Source of the DNA: Lingula anatina
Lineage: Eukaryota > Brachiopoda > Lingulata > Lingulida > Lingulidae
NCBI RefSeq assembly: GCF_001039355.2
Contig: NW_019773615.1
Span: forward strand, 12,512-63,890
Direction of reading: 5' to 3'
Length of the DNA: 51,379 bases
A program made the position numbers and the translations under genes. Below, piece by piece: positions 35,609-48,071 of this stretch. Position 1 is the first letter of the stretch, and each line of letters opens with the position of its first letter. The notes below the pieces were generated by a model. It saw nothing but the letters and a program-made list of their open reading frames with translations. It made no database searches and had not been told where the DNA came from.

Positions 35609-38084
35609 GACATTGAGTTGATTTAAGATTCAGACTAAAATGAGTCAAGTTATATCCTTATTATGGTTTACGAGTGATTAATTGTGACGTCTCTGGTGTA
35701 ATAAAAAAACAATCTGTAACACACATATATATATATGAATTATATGGTTCGTATTGAATGCTTTGTATTACATTATTGGTATTAGCCTGTAGATAATTAA
35801 ATTACTGAACTTTAAATAGGGATTGGGAACTCAAATTATAATTACTGTTGTGAATGAATGTGTTTATCTTTAAAAATGTTTATCATCTGGACCGGAAATT
35901 GCTTTAAAGACAAAAACTATTATTACAAAAAATTAAATGTTCATTTTTAACACCGAGTGTTACATTTTCTTTAGTTATCATTATTACTATTATATGGTTA
36001 TGAGCAGATTTGAGATGTAGGACAACCAACTACTTTTTAAAAGAAAATAAATTTCTTGAATGTGGAAAGGCAGAGTGTGTGATACAAGGAGGTAAAATTG
36101 AGTATAACATTTCTGTAAATTTTGAAATGTTTTGTGTATAATTAATATTTGTGCAATGTAATTGCCTCCTTTCAACGGGAATTATTTTCCGAGCAGACCC
36201 TTTCTGATACAAAATTTGAATTGATACTTAAGTAATGAACTCTACAAAATGCATCCACTCATAAGGAAGTTAGGGACACAGCCAGCTTTGTCTGTAATAA
36301 GAAAGGGATGATTTATGAAAAATGAACATCCAGTATCTTTGCAACTGTTTATTGAAAATATATTATGGTTTCTGTTCATGTATCGGTTACGATGGGCTCA
36401 TATCCCAGGAGTTCCATGTGAAAATATAACATTAAACAGAATTTTGGAAGACTACAGTATATACAAACAGAGAAAAAACAATTATCATGGAACTTGATCA
36501 TGCAATTCACCAATTAAATACTTCATCCATTTGCTCCTGTCTCCAGGCTCCTGATAACCCCATGTATCATAAAAGTCTTCTTTTACTTCAGCTCTTGACT
36601 AAATGCTAGAAAAACAAATGATGCTACAATATTTCTCTTCAATTTTGTATCGAACAGCTACCAGACTATTGATATAATAATGGCGTTTGAGCTTCAAGAG
36701 GCAAGAGGAAAGAATGTTCTCTATAAATTGCATATCTGAATTCAATACGGACTAGTAAACACACTTTATAAATGGACTTATTAAATACATTTTAATCTTA
36801 TCTATATTCAGTTTGCAAAAATTATGTGAGGCCTAAATTGAATGGACAAGTATATGTTGTGCAACCTGGATAAAACTGGAAATTGTCATTTAAAAAAGTA
36901 ATGATCATTTAAAGTAAACATGTCACATGACATGCTTGGACATGGGTCTGAAACTAACTGACAACAATGGGACATTAAAGATTATAACTGAGAACTAAAA
37001 TCAAAACTTATTTCCAGATGACATAAAACTTCCAGTCAAAAGTGATTGTTACTGTCAGAATTTGAATGAGGGTCACTGGTTGTATTTTTATGACAAAAGT
37101 CCATTGTACGGTAGATGTTTGAAACACACCAAGGGGTGGTGAAACAACTCATAAATGAAACCCAACAACGGGATACAATTCTAGAAATTAAAATACAACA
37201 TCACTGGTGAGTGCAAAGGAAACAATCTCTGAGATTCTCCTGAATATGCTATAAGCTGATATATGTAGTTTGTTCAAGTCTGTTTTTCTGAATGAGAACA
37301 CAATTCTAAGCTGCGTGGAAAACTAGTCACTTGTATCACTGTAGCTGCTTCTTGTTCAAAGAAATACTTAGTGATTACATTACAGTGAATATATAAAAGC
37401 TGCAAAATTTCTCCATCAATATTATTTGCTGATATATATAACAAAAGTTACATATGACAACAAGTATGATATGACCACAGGCATAGAAAACCACCTACAA
37501 TTAATAATAATAATAACAATAATAAATCTTAATATTAATCCTTTTTAATTATCTACTCTTTTTAAGGATTTTTATTTTTTATGTTACACTATTGGAAATA
37601 TTAAGATATACATCAGTCAATGGTTAAAAGTAAATATGGCTTCATTGTGATTAGCACCATCGAATCCACTTAATGTCACTTTATACAGCTGATTAACAGC
37701 ACCCGGCAATCGTGTACAATTCACAGGTTTACATTTCATAGCACCATTCATAAACAAATACAGATGCATTCCAATCAATGTGTATGGCATGATACTGGAG
37801 GTGAGGAAAATGAGTTAAGGCCTTAGGGGGGTTATTCACATGTAGAATTTCCTTAAATAATGGGAGAAATGCAGTATACATTTCTCATCCACAACTTAAA
37901 CCAGCTGCAAGCATCAGCCTCCAGAGGGTCTTTTCCAATAAAATGCCAGGAGCTACAATCTGAACAGGAAATTCAAACTTGCAATGGCATATTGAAGAGA
38001 GGCAAGAAAATTCCAGCTGACTTATAACAATTTCACTTATTAAATGATTTACCAATTTACAGGGTGAACCCCCCCCCCCCCCCA
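35609..38084. other. Spacer after copy B, ending at an assembly gap
   Basis: To about 36840 it follows the spacer after copy A, with a deletion near 36657. Homology stops abruptly within GTGAGGCCTxAATTGAA. The following 1.2 kb has no match in the window and no ORF worth calling. It ends in a run of Cs before the Ns. Confidence 0.55.
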
Positions 38085-38289
38085 NNNNNNNNNNNNNNNN
38101 NNNNNNNNNNNNNNNNNNNNNNNNNNNNNNNNNNNNNNNNNNNNNNNNNNNNNNNNNNNNNNNNNNNNNNNNNNNNNNNNNNNNNNNNNNNNNNNNNNNN
38201 NNNNNNNNNNNNNNNNNNNNNNNNNNNNNNNNNNNNNNNNNNNNNNNNNNNNNNNNNNNNNNNNNNNNNNNNNNNNNNNNNNNNNNNNN
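38085..38289. other. Assembly gap (205 Ns)
   Basis: Flanked by poly-C on the left and poly-A on the right, both typical sequencing stops. The order and distance across it are uncertain. Confidence 0.99.
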
Positions 38290-38439
38290 AAAAAAAAACA
38301 CTTTAAACTGAAATGTGTGTATGATCATTCTCCAAAGTTTGGGTTATCTTGGTAGGTTTGCATAAAAGATAAAAGTTACCCTCTACTAGGGCCGCAGATT
38401 GATTTTTCTCCAGATATTCACAGATGTCTCTGGTCAACC

Positions 38440-38537
38440 CCCAGCAGGCAAACGACATTGATTCTACGTTGATTCAACGTTGATCCACCAAAATTAACGT
38501 TGATTCAACAGTGAATCAATGTCGTTTGTCTGCTGGG
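38440..38537. mobile_element. Short palindromic MITE
   Basis: CCCAGCAGGCAAACGACATTG at the left end pairs with CAATGTCGTTTGTCTGCTGGG at the right (one mismatch). Internal AACGTTGATTCAAC repeats add further dyad symmetry. It sits inside the repeat block that also occurs at 1190-1260. No target duplication is clear. Confidence 0.75.
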
Positions 38538-39756
38538 CCGATGACATTTTTCTGCTCCCATTAGAGAAAAGTGCACATATTTAATCTGCGACCCTTGTAG
38601 AGGGCACATAAAAGTTGTTCTTTCCAAAATATGAGCCAAATGGCCCCTGAAGCATTGGAGACACACTTGCATATGTCCAACAAACTGTTAATTACTCTAA
38701 CACGTTCATCTCTGGGGAATTTTTCTGATTTTTGCTACCATAGTTGCTTTCAATTCAATCATTTGAGGGTTGTTCTGGTACACATTATCCTTGAGATACC
38801 CCCATGGATAAAAATCCGGAAGGTTCAAGACCTGTGAATGCAGTGCCACTCAACGTCACACTTCCTGCTGATATGTTTTTTTTTTCTTTTTTTATTTTTA
38901 GGGGGGGGGGGTCACTTTGTACTATGAATGTTGAAGATGGGTTAAGTTTTTTCGTCATGTAAAATTGGCGCTACCTGTTAGTCATTACAATAACCAGTAA
39001 GATGAACATTCTTTCAATTTTAACACCAGTTAGAACCATGTTCTAATGTGTTAGAAGCCTTGCTATGCTTCAGCTTATGTAAGCCGAAGTTTCTTATAAA
39101 TAATACTATAATCACCTGGGTTTCTGCAAATATGTACAATCTGTAACTAAATATTTCAAATAGTTACAAAGAACTACAAGGAGGATAACTTACTTCCTAG
39201 TACATAAATAACCTTTTTAATATCTATGGCAAATCAATAAGTAATTTCTCTTCAAAATGTAATTTATCATAGGTGTGTGTGTGTGTGCGTGCGTGCGTGC
39301 GTGTGTGTGTGAATGTATAATTGTTAAGATAACCCAGCCTTACAATTTTGTCACATTACTTGAAACCTATGTGACAAAAAATTTTTGGCACTTATGGGAG
39401 AGATGACAGGAACAGACACCAGTGGCCTCTACTGTCTGAGGAACTCAAACCACAATTCCCATCAAAAAGTTCTTTAAACAATCACTTAGGCTTGTGAAAA
39501 CAGTATTTTGACACTTATGATAAATAATACTTTTTCCTTCATTTTTGCAAGGACAGATTGCACATCAAGCTACTTCAAGTCAAAACCTTTTGAAACACCA
39601 ATAGCACAGGGGTGATAACGTAAGGTACATTAAGTTTTTCAAGAAAGCAGGAAGGGAGAGAGAGAGAAAGAAACTGTAAGCAATTAATCACTTTCAATAC
39701 TCTTTTGTTACTATTGAAAAACTAGAGGATCAGAGAGGCGATACCGCCTCCGAATA
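38538..39756. other. Unassigned noncoding stretch
   Basis: No gene is seen. It contains a homopolymer patch (T-run then G-run) at about 38877-38912 and the GT microsatellite at 39273. Confidence 0.5.
39273..39311. repeat. (GT)n / (GCGT)n microsatellite
   Basis: Dinucleotide GT run with an internal GCGT variant stretch. Confidence 0.9.
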
Positions 39757-40055
39757 TTGTACCACCAGCTGGAGCAAGCGCATTCGTATAGACCCCCACA
39801 TACACAAAATAAGGGACACAGCCACCAGTTTTGTGCTTGACAAGCTGTAAAAATGCAATCAACAAGAATTTTTAAACTTTTGCAAAAAATATATATGGTA
39901 CAATCAAATTTAAGTTCTTCGTAAGATAGGTCAAGGGTCAATTTCAAGGTCACAGTAAATTGCCAGTATATGACTTCCTATTCAAGTTCAAGAGTAACTA
40001 TGGACCTATCTCTGCCAGTTTTGGAGACAAAAGGAAAGCAAAATTTGCAAAGTTC
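39757..40055 (-). mobile_element. Reverse-orientation end of the TTGTACCACCAGC element
   Basis: Begins TTGTACCACCAGCTGGAG, the reverse complement of the right end of the element at 45078-47034. It continues through GGGACACAGCCACCAG to a single unit of the 146-bp repeat (CTATCTCTGCCAGTTTTGGAG). It stops at the single N at 40056, so a join or truncation occurs there. Confidence 0.75.
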
Positions 40056-40642
40056 NATTTTCTTAGTTGATCATATAAAAATGGTAGCAAACTGTTAATT
40101 TTGTTTTATGTTACAAATTGTTAAAAATGGGAAAAAAAAAAACATTTCAGAACAGTGCTGTCTTGTTTCCTTATAATATACAAACTTTGTGGCATATTTG
40201 TTCCAGTGTCCAACTGCAAGCAGATAAACCCCTGTACCATCAGCATATTAATAGATATTAGAATGTTTTAAAACTTGCACTTTTAGGCATATGTATAGTG
40301 AATGTTTTTTTTCGTTTGTAGAAATGATTAAGACTTGCATGGCACTTCTCCAACTATAACTTAAAACTATTTTAAAATTCTGAAAGAAAAAAGAAAAGAA
40401 TAACTTATCGCCTTAATTAGTGCTCTTTGATATGTATGGATTCCCATGATAGCATATTGAACAATGATGCATGTTGAACATAATGGAATTATTTTAGATT
40501 TGCATAGATCCTTAATGAATACCAATTTTGCCCAAATTGAATGGGGTTCTTTTAATGGGAGCAGCATTGTTGCCATCTCCCATTCTAGTATCCACCAATT
40601 GACTTTGCTATTTAATTATGCTAAAATATTTATTTGATTCAG

Positions 40643-42672
40643 GTGATCTTAAACTGGTTGAAAAACCACAGCCGGTGACTATGGGTGCACATGATTTCTG
40701 CAACATCAAAGCCAACGTTAAAGTAGCCTCCACTGAAAATGGAATCATCTTTGGAAACATTGGTAAGTATGTTCACAAGCAAAAACAAGAATTGTGGACA
40801 TGTGCATGTTTAAATGGATAACAAATCTTTGTATGAAATTCATGTTTCACAATCAATACATTGTGAATAACTTAAATAAATATATTTGAGCTCCGTGTTT
40901 CACAATAAATGCATTGTAAATAACATATTCTCTTTTACCACCAAAATGGCAGTCATCAGAATTATTTTGGGATCTGTCTGTGCCATCAGACCACTAACTT
41001 TCATAGATGACTATACTCAGTAATAATCTCTTAAAAGATTATTTAAAAAAACATGGACTAACTATGACTGTCAAAATGAATTCATTAACCAATGGCAAGT
41101 GTAGGAAAATTGTTTTTTACTCCAGGAAATCCAAATTTTCACTAAAATTAATTTATTATGTATTCAGATTTGACTTAAAATCTGTAGATGACTTAAATGA
41201 TAATTTTCCTTACTTAGTATATGATGTGAGTGGAGCAGCAAGTGACCGTAACTGTGTAGTGCTGAATGACATCCATATAGACATTATGGACTACATAGTG
41301 CCTGCCTCATGCACAGACACAGAATTCAGACAGATGTGGGCTGAGTTTGAGTGGGAAAACAAAGTCAGCGTCAACACTAATATATCTGATTTGAAAGAGT
41401 ATCTGGAACACTTGATCAGCTCAACCAACATGAAATGTCTCACACCTGAAAAGGTAAACTTGGGCTTCAAAATATCATGTACTTCAGGAAATTGGTAAAT
41501 CCTGTTTGTTTGCAGGTAAAGGTTGGTATGTGGTATTATGAAACCGTATATTGTAGTAAGTGGGTGGCAGTTTGTTTTCACTGATATTGCTGTCATCATT
41601 TTAAGTAATGACATTATGCATATTGACTGCAAACCCCCAAAACTGATTTATATTTGATACATATTTTTCTGTTCTTGGCTTTATTCAACATAATAGTTAT
41701 AGACAATGGTTTTATTATTACTCCCAGTTAAAGTACCATGTTAAGTAATCCATTATATAAAAAGCATTAACTTGGCATCTAGGATGTAAATGCAGCATGC
41801 TTTTGAAGTCTTTCACCAAGAACTATTTCACCTTTATGACAGCAATTTTAACATGTACAGTATTCAAATTTTTTTATTTTCAAGTGAAAATGAAAACACT
41901 TATCCCTGTTGATACAAATTCATCTCTGCATTTACCAAGTGTTTGAGATCATGGCCATAGGCTTAGTCAAACTTCTCATCGCAATTACAGTAATTGAAGT
42001 TGATTAAAACAATTGGATACAATGCTTGTTTCTTGCAGGCTTTGGATGGAGAGTGTGGTTTCATGGCTGCTAATATGTATGCTAAATCTATATTTGGAGA
42101 GAGTGCTCTTGCCAACATCAGTGTTGAGAAACCAGCTCAGCCTGATGCCCCAGTGACTGGACACATACGAATCAGAGCAAAAAGTCAGGTAAATATATGA
42201 GGAACAATAGACAACTTTTTTTATGTACAGACACAGATGTGTCTGTACATATTGCCATCACCTGCGTCTGTCATCGCCGTCGCCGATGCCGATGCCGTCG
42301 CCGGCGCCGTGCACTTTCCTTGTAAACACGATAAGTGGAAGGCAGTTTCACTTTTTNGACCTATTTTGCATCTTTATTTTCTGTTTTTTGTCTGTACATT
42401 TGACAGCTTTGCTGCCTTGTTCATAATTTCATTGCCCTTTTTGACATTAAACTTATTCTTGCATTTTAAGGCATTTTGTTTGTTGAAAATCAACTGTTTT
42501 AACTTATAGATAGTTTCACCCAGTTATATTACCAGAATTTATATCTTAGTTACACATTTTGTTAAAAAAATCATATGCACTGAATTCTTTTCATTTGCAG
42601 GGTATGGCATTGAGTTTAGGAGATAAAATCAACCTTTCACAGAAAAAGCAGCTCAAACCTCAAGGGATGTAG
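40643..42672 (+). CDS. COPB1: COPB1 copy C, last four exons only
   Basis: Exons 40643-40762, 41218-41453, 42039-42188 and 42601-42672 (TAG) encode [13 protein letters not shown] to the C terminus, identical in protein to copy A; the differences seen are synonymous. Homology with copy A starts abruptly in the preceding intron at about 40165 (equivalent to 8943). The exon ending in LATL and all earlier exons are absent. As assembled it cannot make a coat subunit. It is either a truncated recent duplicate or part of the other haplotype of copy A. Confidence 0.9.
42216..42420 (+). mobile_element. Family H insertion in a COPB1 copy C intron
   Basis: Copy A reads ACAACTTTTTTCATAATTTC at this place; here about 205 bp intervene. 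The insert opens with a perfect hairpin (ATGTACAGACACA, 2-nt loop, TGTGTCTGTACAT, 42223-42250). It carries the CGTCGCC-rich head and GTAAACACGATAAGTGG, and ends TGTCTGTACATTTGACAGC then TTTGCTGCCTTGT. One N lies inside at 42357. The T-rich site hides any target duplication. Confidence 0.85.
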
Positions 42673-42748
42673 AGCAAGATTGAACTAGAAATTTAGCTCT
42701 TGATAGACTTTGCTACTGAAACCTTATAACATGCATTATCTTCAGTTT

Positions 42749-42754
42749 AATAAA
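42749..42754 (+). promoter_or_regulatory. Polyadenylation signal of COPB1 copy C
   Basis: AATAAA 76 bp after the stop, as in copy A. Confidence 0.65.
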
Positions 42755-44181
42755 GACATTGAGTTGATTAAGATTAAGACTAAAATGAGTCAAGTTATAT
42801 CCTTATTATGGTTTATGAGTGATTAATTGTGATGTCTCTGGTGTAAGAAAAAAACAATCTGTAACACATATATACATATGAATTAGATGGTTTGTATTGA
42901 ATGCTTTGTATTACATTATCGGTGTTAGCCTGTAGATAATTACTGAACTTTAAATAGGGACTGGGAACTCAAATTATAATTACTGTTGTGTATGAATGTG
43001 TTTAACTTTAAAAAATGTTTATCATCTGGACTGGAAATTGTTTATAGACAAAAACTATGATTACAAAAAATTAAATGTTCATTTTTAAGACTGATGGAGT
43101 TACATTTTCTTTAGTTATTATTATTATTACTATTATATGGTTATGAGCAGATTTAAGGAGATGTAGGACAACCATCTACTTTTTAAAAGAAAATAAATTT
43201 CTTGAATGTGGAAAGGCAGAGTGTGTGATACAAGGAGGTAAAATTGAGTATAACATTTCTGTAAAATGACATTTCATGTGGATGCTTAATATTTGTGCTA
43301 TTTTATTGTCTTCTGTCAACAGGATATATTTTTCTGAGCAGTCCCTTTCTGATATAAAATTTGAAGTGATACTGAAATAATGAACTCTGCAAAATTCATC
43401 CACTGAAAAGGAAGTTTGGGACAGTATTCCAGGAGTTCCATGTGAAAATATAACATTAAACAGAATTTTGGAAGACTACAGTATATACAAACAGAAAAAA
43501 ACAACTATCATGGAACTTGATCATGCTATTCATCAATTAAATATTTTATCCATTTGCTCCTGTCTCCAGGCTCCTGATAACCCCATATATATCATAAATG
43601 TGTTCTCTTACTTCAGCTCTTGACTAAATGCTAGAAAAACAAATGATGCTACAGTATTTCTCTTCAATTCTACATTGGACAGCATCTTTTCTGCATTCCG
43701 TTTTTTGAGAGTTAAAAATAAACTTTACATGCTGACAACTTCACATTCATTCTGAAGTGATGCTTGACCCTCCTTCCAATGAACACAGCCATCCCAATTT
43801 TCATGGTCCCACAGAGGACGCAGAAAGGACACCATCCAGTGTAAAGTGGGTTTAACAAACAGTTACTAAGTTATTGATATAAGAATGGTATTTGAGCTGC
43901 AAGAGGCAAGTGGAAAGAATGTTCTTTGTAAATTGCATACCTGAATTCAACACAGACTAGTTAACACACTTCATAAATGGACTTCTGAAATAGTTTAATC
44001 TTATCTATATTCAGTTTGCAATGCGAGACCTGAATTGAAGTCCTAATACTAAGTAAGACAGTTTCAAGTTCAAAAGAAAAATATATAGTAGCAGCTGTTT
44101 TGGATGGTACTGTAGTACAATATGTATAAGATGAACAATTATTTTTTTATAAGTCATATAATGGATGTGTTCTCTTTGCAG
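42755..44181. other. Spacer, repeat of 11317-12742
   Basis: Near-identical to the spacer after copy A apart from small indels. No gene is seen. Confidence 0.6.
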
Positions 44182-44983
44182 TCAACATGGCCAACACAGA
44201 GCAGGGGTGTTATACCCTCATCAATATTCCATCTGATTCAGAGCCACCAACCGAAATGAAATTGAAAGAGGGCCTTGGTAAATAAGAAGTTGCAAGTTGA
44301 CTTCAGTTACAGTGCAATCATTTAGATACAGATTAAACTTTTCTCTGTTGACTAGTTTTAGGGGAAAACTTTATTGATTTCGATATGATTTGTTGATAAA
44401 ATGCTAAAAATGTCTATTTTAGAAAATCATAATAAATACTTCTGTGTTGGCCTCTGTGTTGGACAAATGTAATAAATACTTTTTATACTTGTATCAATGA
44501 GAATAATTGTATGTGTGCTGTAGTATATGAAATTTAATGGTGATAACTTTCAATTGAAATGCATAAAAGACCCCTGCCCCCTAAATAAATAGGAAAAATT
44601 TATACATTTTTTGAATTTAGAGAAGAATATATCAGAGAAGAGAGAGACAAAAATCATATTGCAAGGTAAAACTGATTTTGTCCATAGTTTAAGAAGGGAA
44701 AGATTTTAGGAGATATTTTACTTTGAAAAATATGCACAAAGTATTTCTTTTCTCAAAGCCAATAGGATGAGTCTTGAAGTGTTTGTAGTCATAGATCGCT
44801 TTCTCATTTGTAGGATCTCCAGCACCTCAATGAATTTATCAGGGGGCCAACCCTCAGATTCCTCTGTAAGTTGAAAGAACCAGAACTTTTAGAGCCCCTC
44901 ATGCCAGCTATCAGAGCTTGTCTAGACCATAGACACTCTTATGTTAGAAGAAATGCAGTGTTGGCAATTTATACAATCTACAG
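44182..44983 (+). pseudogene. COPB1: Second internally deleted COPB1 5' fragment
   Basis: Exon 44182-44277 (start codon 44187-44189), 45-bp piece 44621-44665 and exon 44814-44983 repeat 12743-13552 with a few substitutions (for example EDL to EGL, HSHSHV to HRHSYV-like changes). The same internal loss of about 73 codons and the same phase clash are present, so the damage predates the block duplication. No COPB1 body follows within the window. Confidence 0.8.
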
Positions 44984-45077
44984 GTAGGACTGATTTTTGT
45001 TTAAAAAAAAAAAGTAGTGAGAAAGACTGAAACAAAATGTAGAGATCAAAGTTTTGTGAAATAGATAATTGATATTA

Positions 45078-47034
45078 TTGTACCACCAGCGTAGGCGCTC
45101 CGCCGGCTCCGTAACCATGTCACCGTTACTGCTTCTCCTCCTAGCCAAGAAGGGCCTGCGTACCCATCTCTTGGATTTAGGTCACGTATAATCTCAACTT
45201 GTTCCACGTAAAATTTGGGCTTCGTCAGTGCTGGGGTCTGGGTGTGGCGCTCATTGCAATGCACCCTTGTCCAAAAATGGCAAAATTAAATGCTAATTAT
45301 CTACCCTATGGAAGGAATTATGGGAAAAATTTCTACAGACGGCTGACCAAAAGTCACATGTGGAGATTTCAAATATGCCCTTGGATTTGACCTTTGACCT
45401 TTATTTCAAGGTCAAACGGGCCAAAATTTTCAAAAAGCGACATTTTTTTCGAAAAAAAATTATTTGCGCTGATATTCAGAAACTACACAGACTTAACCAA
45501 TAATATTATTGGAAAGTGTTGCCCTTCGGGTCATCTTTCATTTCCGTGAATTTGGGGTCAAACAGTGCATTTTTACGGGAGTTGCGGCCATAAGATACCG
45601 AAATTGAAAACTGTCTCTAATTCGGGAACCGTTTATGCTAGAGACCCATTCTATTTTGCATTTTGTAGAGCATGTAAAGCCCAACACATAGTGTGGTCTC
45701 CGTTTTTTTGTATTCCATACAGTTTTGGAGTTATGCTGTATCAAAAAATACATTGTGGTGGTGAAAGCAAAATGTGCAGTATGGTAATGGATAATAGATT
45801 TTGAACCCTGGGAAAATAAAACATAGGGCTTGGCGAGGCAGACAATTTCTGGTCAAAAATGACATTATTTCATGAAATTTGTACATCTGGAACTTCTGAG
45901 CACCTCCCATTTCAAGAATTTCAACCAAAATGTCCTTTTCTTTATTTTAATTAATTTTTTCTGTAAGAAATTTATGGCACATTATTGTAACTCCAAAATT
46001 ATAATATTTAGTTCCTTTTATCTCCAAAACTGGCAAAGATAGGTCCATAGTTACTATTAAAGTTGAATAAGAAGTCACATACTGGCAATTTAATTGTCAC
46101 CTTGTAATTGACCTTTGACATACTTTTCACCATTAACTGAACTTTGCAAGTTTTTGTTCCCTTTTATCTCCAAAACTGGCAGAGATAGGTCCATAGTTAC
46201 TATTGAACTTGAATAGGAAGTCATATACTGGCAATCTAAATGTGGCCTTGAAATTGACCTTTGACCTACTTTTCATCATGAATTGAACTTTGCAAATTTT
46301 GGTTCCCTTTTATCTCCAAATCTGGCAGAGATAGGTCCGTAGTTACTATTGAACTTGAATTGGAAGTCATATAATGGCAATTTACTGTGACCTTAAAATT
46401 GACCTTTGACCTTTTTTTTACCATGAACTGAACTTTGCAAATTTTCATTCCCTTTTATCTCCAAAACTGGCAAAGATACGCCCATAGTTACTATTGAACT
46501 TGAATAGGAAGTCATGTACTGGCAATCTAACTGTGACCTTGAAATTGGCCTTTGACCTACTTTTCACCATGAACTGAACTTTGCAATTGTTTGTTCCCTT
46601 TTATCTCCAAAACTGGCAGAGATAGGTCCATTGTTACTATAGAATTTGAATAGAAAGTCCTAAGAGGCAATTCACTGTGACCTTAAAATTGACTTCTGAC
46701 CTACTTTTCACCATGAACTGAACTTTGCAAGTTTTTGTTCCCTTTTAACTCCAAACCTGGCAGAGATAGGTCCATAGTTACTATTGAATTTGAATAGAAA
46801 GTCATATACTGGTAATCTTACTCTGACCTTGAAATTGACCTTTGACTTATTTGACACCATAAACTGAACTTTGCAACTTTTTTAATGCTTATATTTCAAA
46901 ACTGGCAAAAACTTTGATTGTACCATTTTTAGAGCTTGTCAAGCACAAGACTGGTGGTGGTGTCCCTTTTTTTTTTGGGGGGGGGTGTCTTGCAAGACTG
47001 ATGCAAAATGCACTTACTCCAGCTGGTGGTACAA
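45078..47034. mobile_element. ~1.96-kb element with TTGTACCACCAGC inverted ends
   Basis: Left end TTGTACCACCAGC (45078-45090) and right end GCTGGTGGTACAA (47022-47034) are perfect 13-bp inverted repeats. It lies where the 12.7-kb block has an unrelated 400 bp (13655-14060), so the site is not a simple empty/filled pair. No transposase is seen; much of the right half is a 146-bp tandem array. TA on the right and TTA on the left could be a short target duplication. Confidence 0.7.
46006..46905. repeat. Tandem array, ~146-bp unit, about six copies
   Basis: CTCCAAAACTGGCAGAGATAGG or a close variant recurs near 46021, 46167, 46313, 46458, 46604, 46748 and 46895, a spacing of 144-147 bp. Each unit also holds TAGTTACTATTGAACTTGAAT, TGACCTTGAAATTGACC and CATGAACTGAACTTTGCAA segments. 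Units differ by several percent. Confidence 0.9.
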
Positions 47035-47980
47035 TATCTGGAGGAACAAAACACTGTTTAGTATCCCATAAAAAAATTTTAATGCAAATTTGTAAGCAAA
47101 GCATTTGCATAGAGATTTGACAGATGTTATGATATGGTTCCTGTCCTTCAGGACTTGATGGTAAAGTCATTGCATGTAACACATGTATGAGAGACAGTTA
47201 TAAGTGTTGTGAACCATCCAAAATGACTTTCACTTAAATTAATAATTGTACTGAATTTCAGTGTAATGACTTAACTAATCTATGGCCTCTGTCATGACTC
47301 CAGGTCCGACTGAGTCTTTCACTTTCTGTTCACAGAGAAGCATAACAGAACAACCTCACATCTTCAGTTCCAAATCTTAAGTATGTTTATTATGTACAAA
47401 ATGCAGACTTTATACACATTTTATCTACAGGGAATCTATATGCATGCTACAGTGGCAACGACTGATTTACATACTTTTTATTATGCAATGTAAAGATTTT
47501 TACTTATCAGATTTAAAATATCCATTTGTCTCTACACAGAGAAAGATAAATATTCTTGCAAGACTGATGCGAAGTGAATGATAATATGCTGACTGATTCT
47601 AATAATAAATAAGTAAATAATTAGTGAGTTTTCCACACGCCTTGAATGGGCCTTAACAAAGGCAAAACACAAAGAGTTGGAAAATGTTTCTTTACTGTAC
47701 AACTATCAATGCATAAAATGCCTATACCGATATTGTAATGTCTGACATGAATATAAATTTTACTGCTTAGCATATAAAAATGTAACTGATTACATCTGTT
47801 ATTTCTAGTTAAGGTCTTTTGCACAGCAAAGTGAATGACACTGTGCCAGTTATAAAATTACCTTGCAGTTGCATGATTCAATATTTATATTATTTGTTTT
47901 GGTTCTAATTGTACATAATCACTGCTTCAGTGGCCACAACATTTTATTATTTTCAATCTATAATTAAGGCTCTAAAACAT
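47035..47980. other. Spacer, repeat of 14060-15008
   Basis: Collinear with the DNA downstream of the first PHYHIP-like gene, about 96% alike. No gene is seen. Confidence 0.6.
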
Positions 47981-47986
47981 TTTATT
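47981..47986 (-). promoter_or_regulatory. Polyadenylation signal of PHYHIP-like copy 2
   Basis: AATAAA on the minus strand 86 bp after the stop codon. Confidence 0.6.
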
Positions 47987-48071
47987 TCCCTGCAAATCCA
48001 TGCATTTTTGCTTCTGTACAGGATCTGAAATTTTCCCCATAAAAATTGCCAGTACTAACATGTAAAATTTT

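Noticed and set aside
37885-38328. ORFs across 38085-38289
   Set aside because: They consist mainly of Ns in the assembly gap.
46006-46905. CRISPR-like array
   Set aside because: Units are about 146 bp, contiguous and diverged, without short repeat/spacer alternation, in an animal genome.
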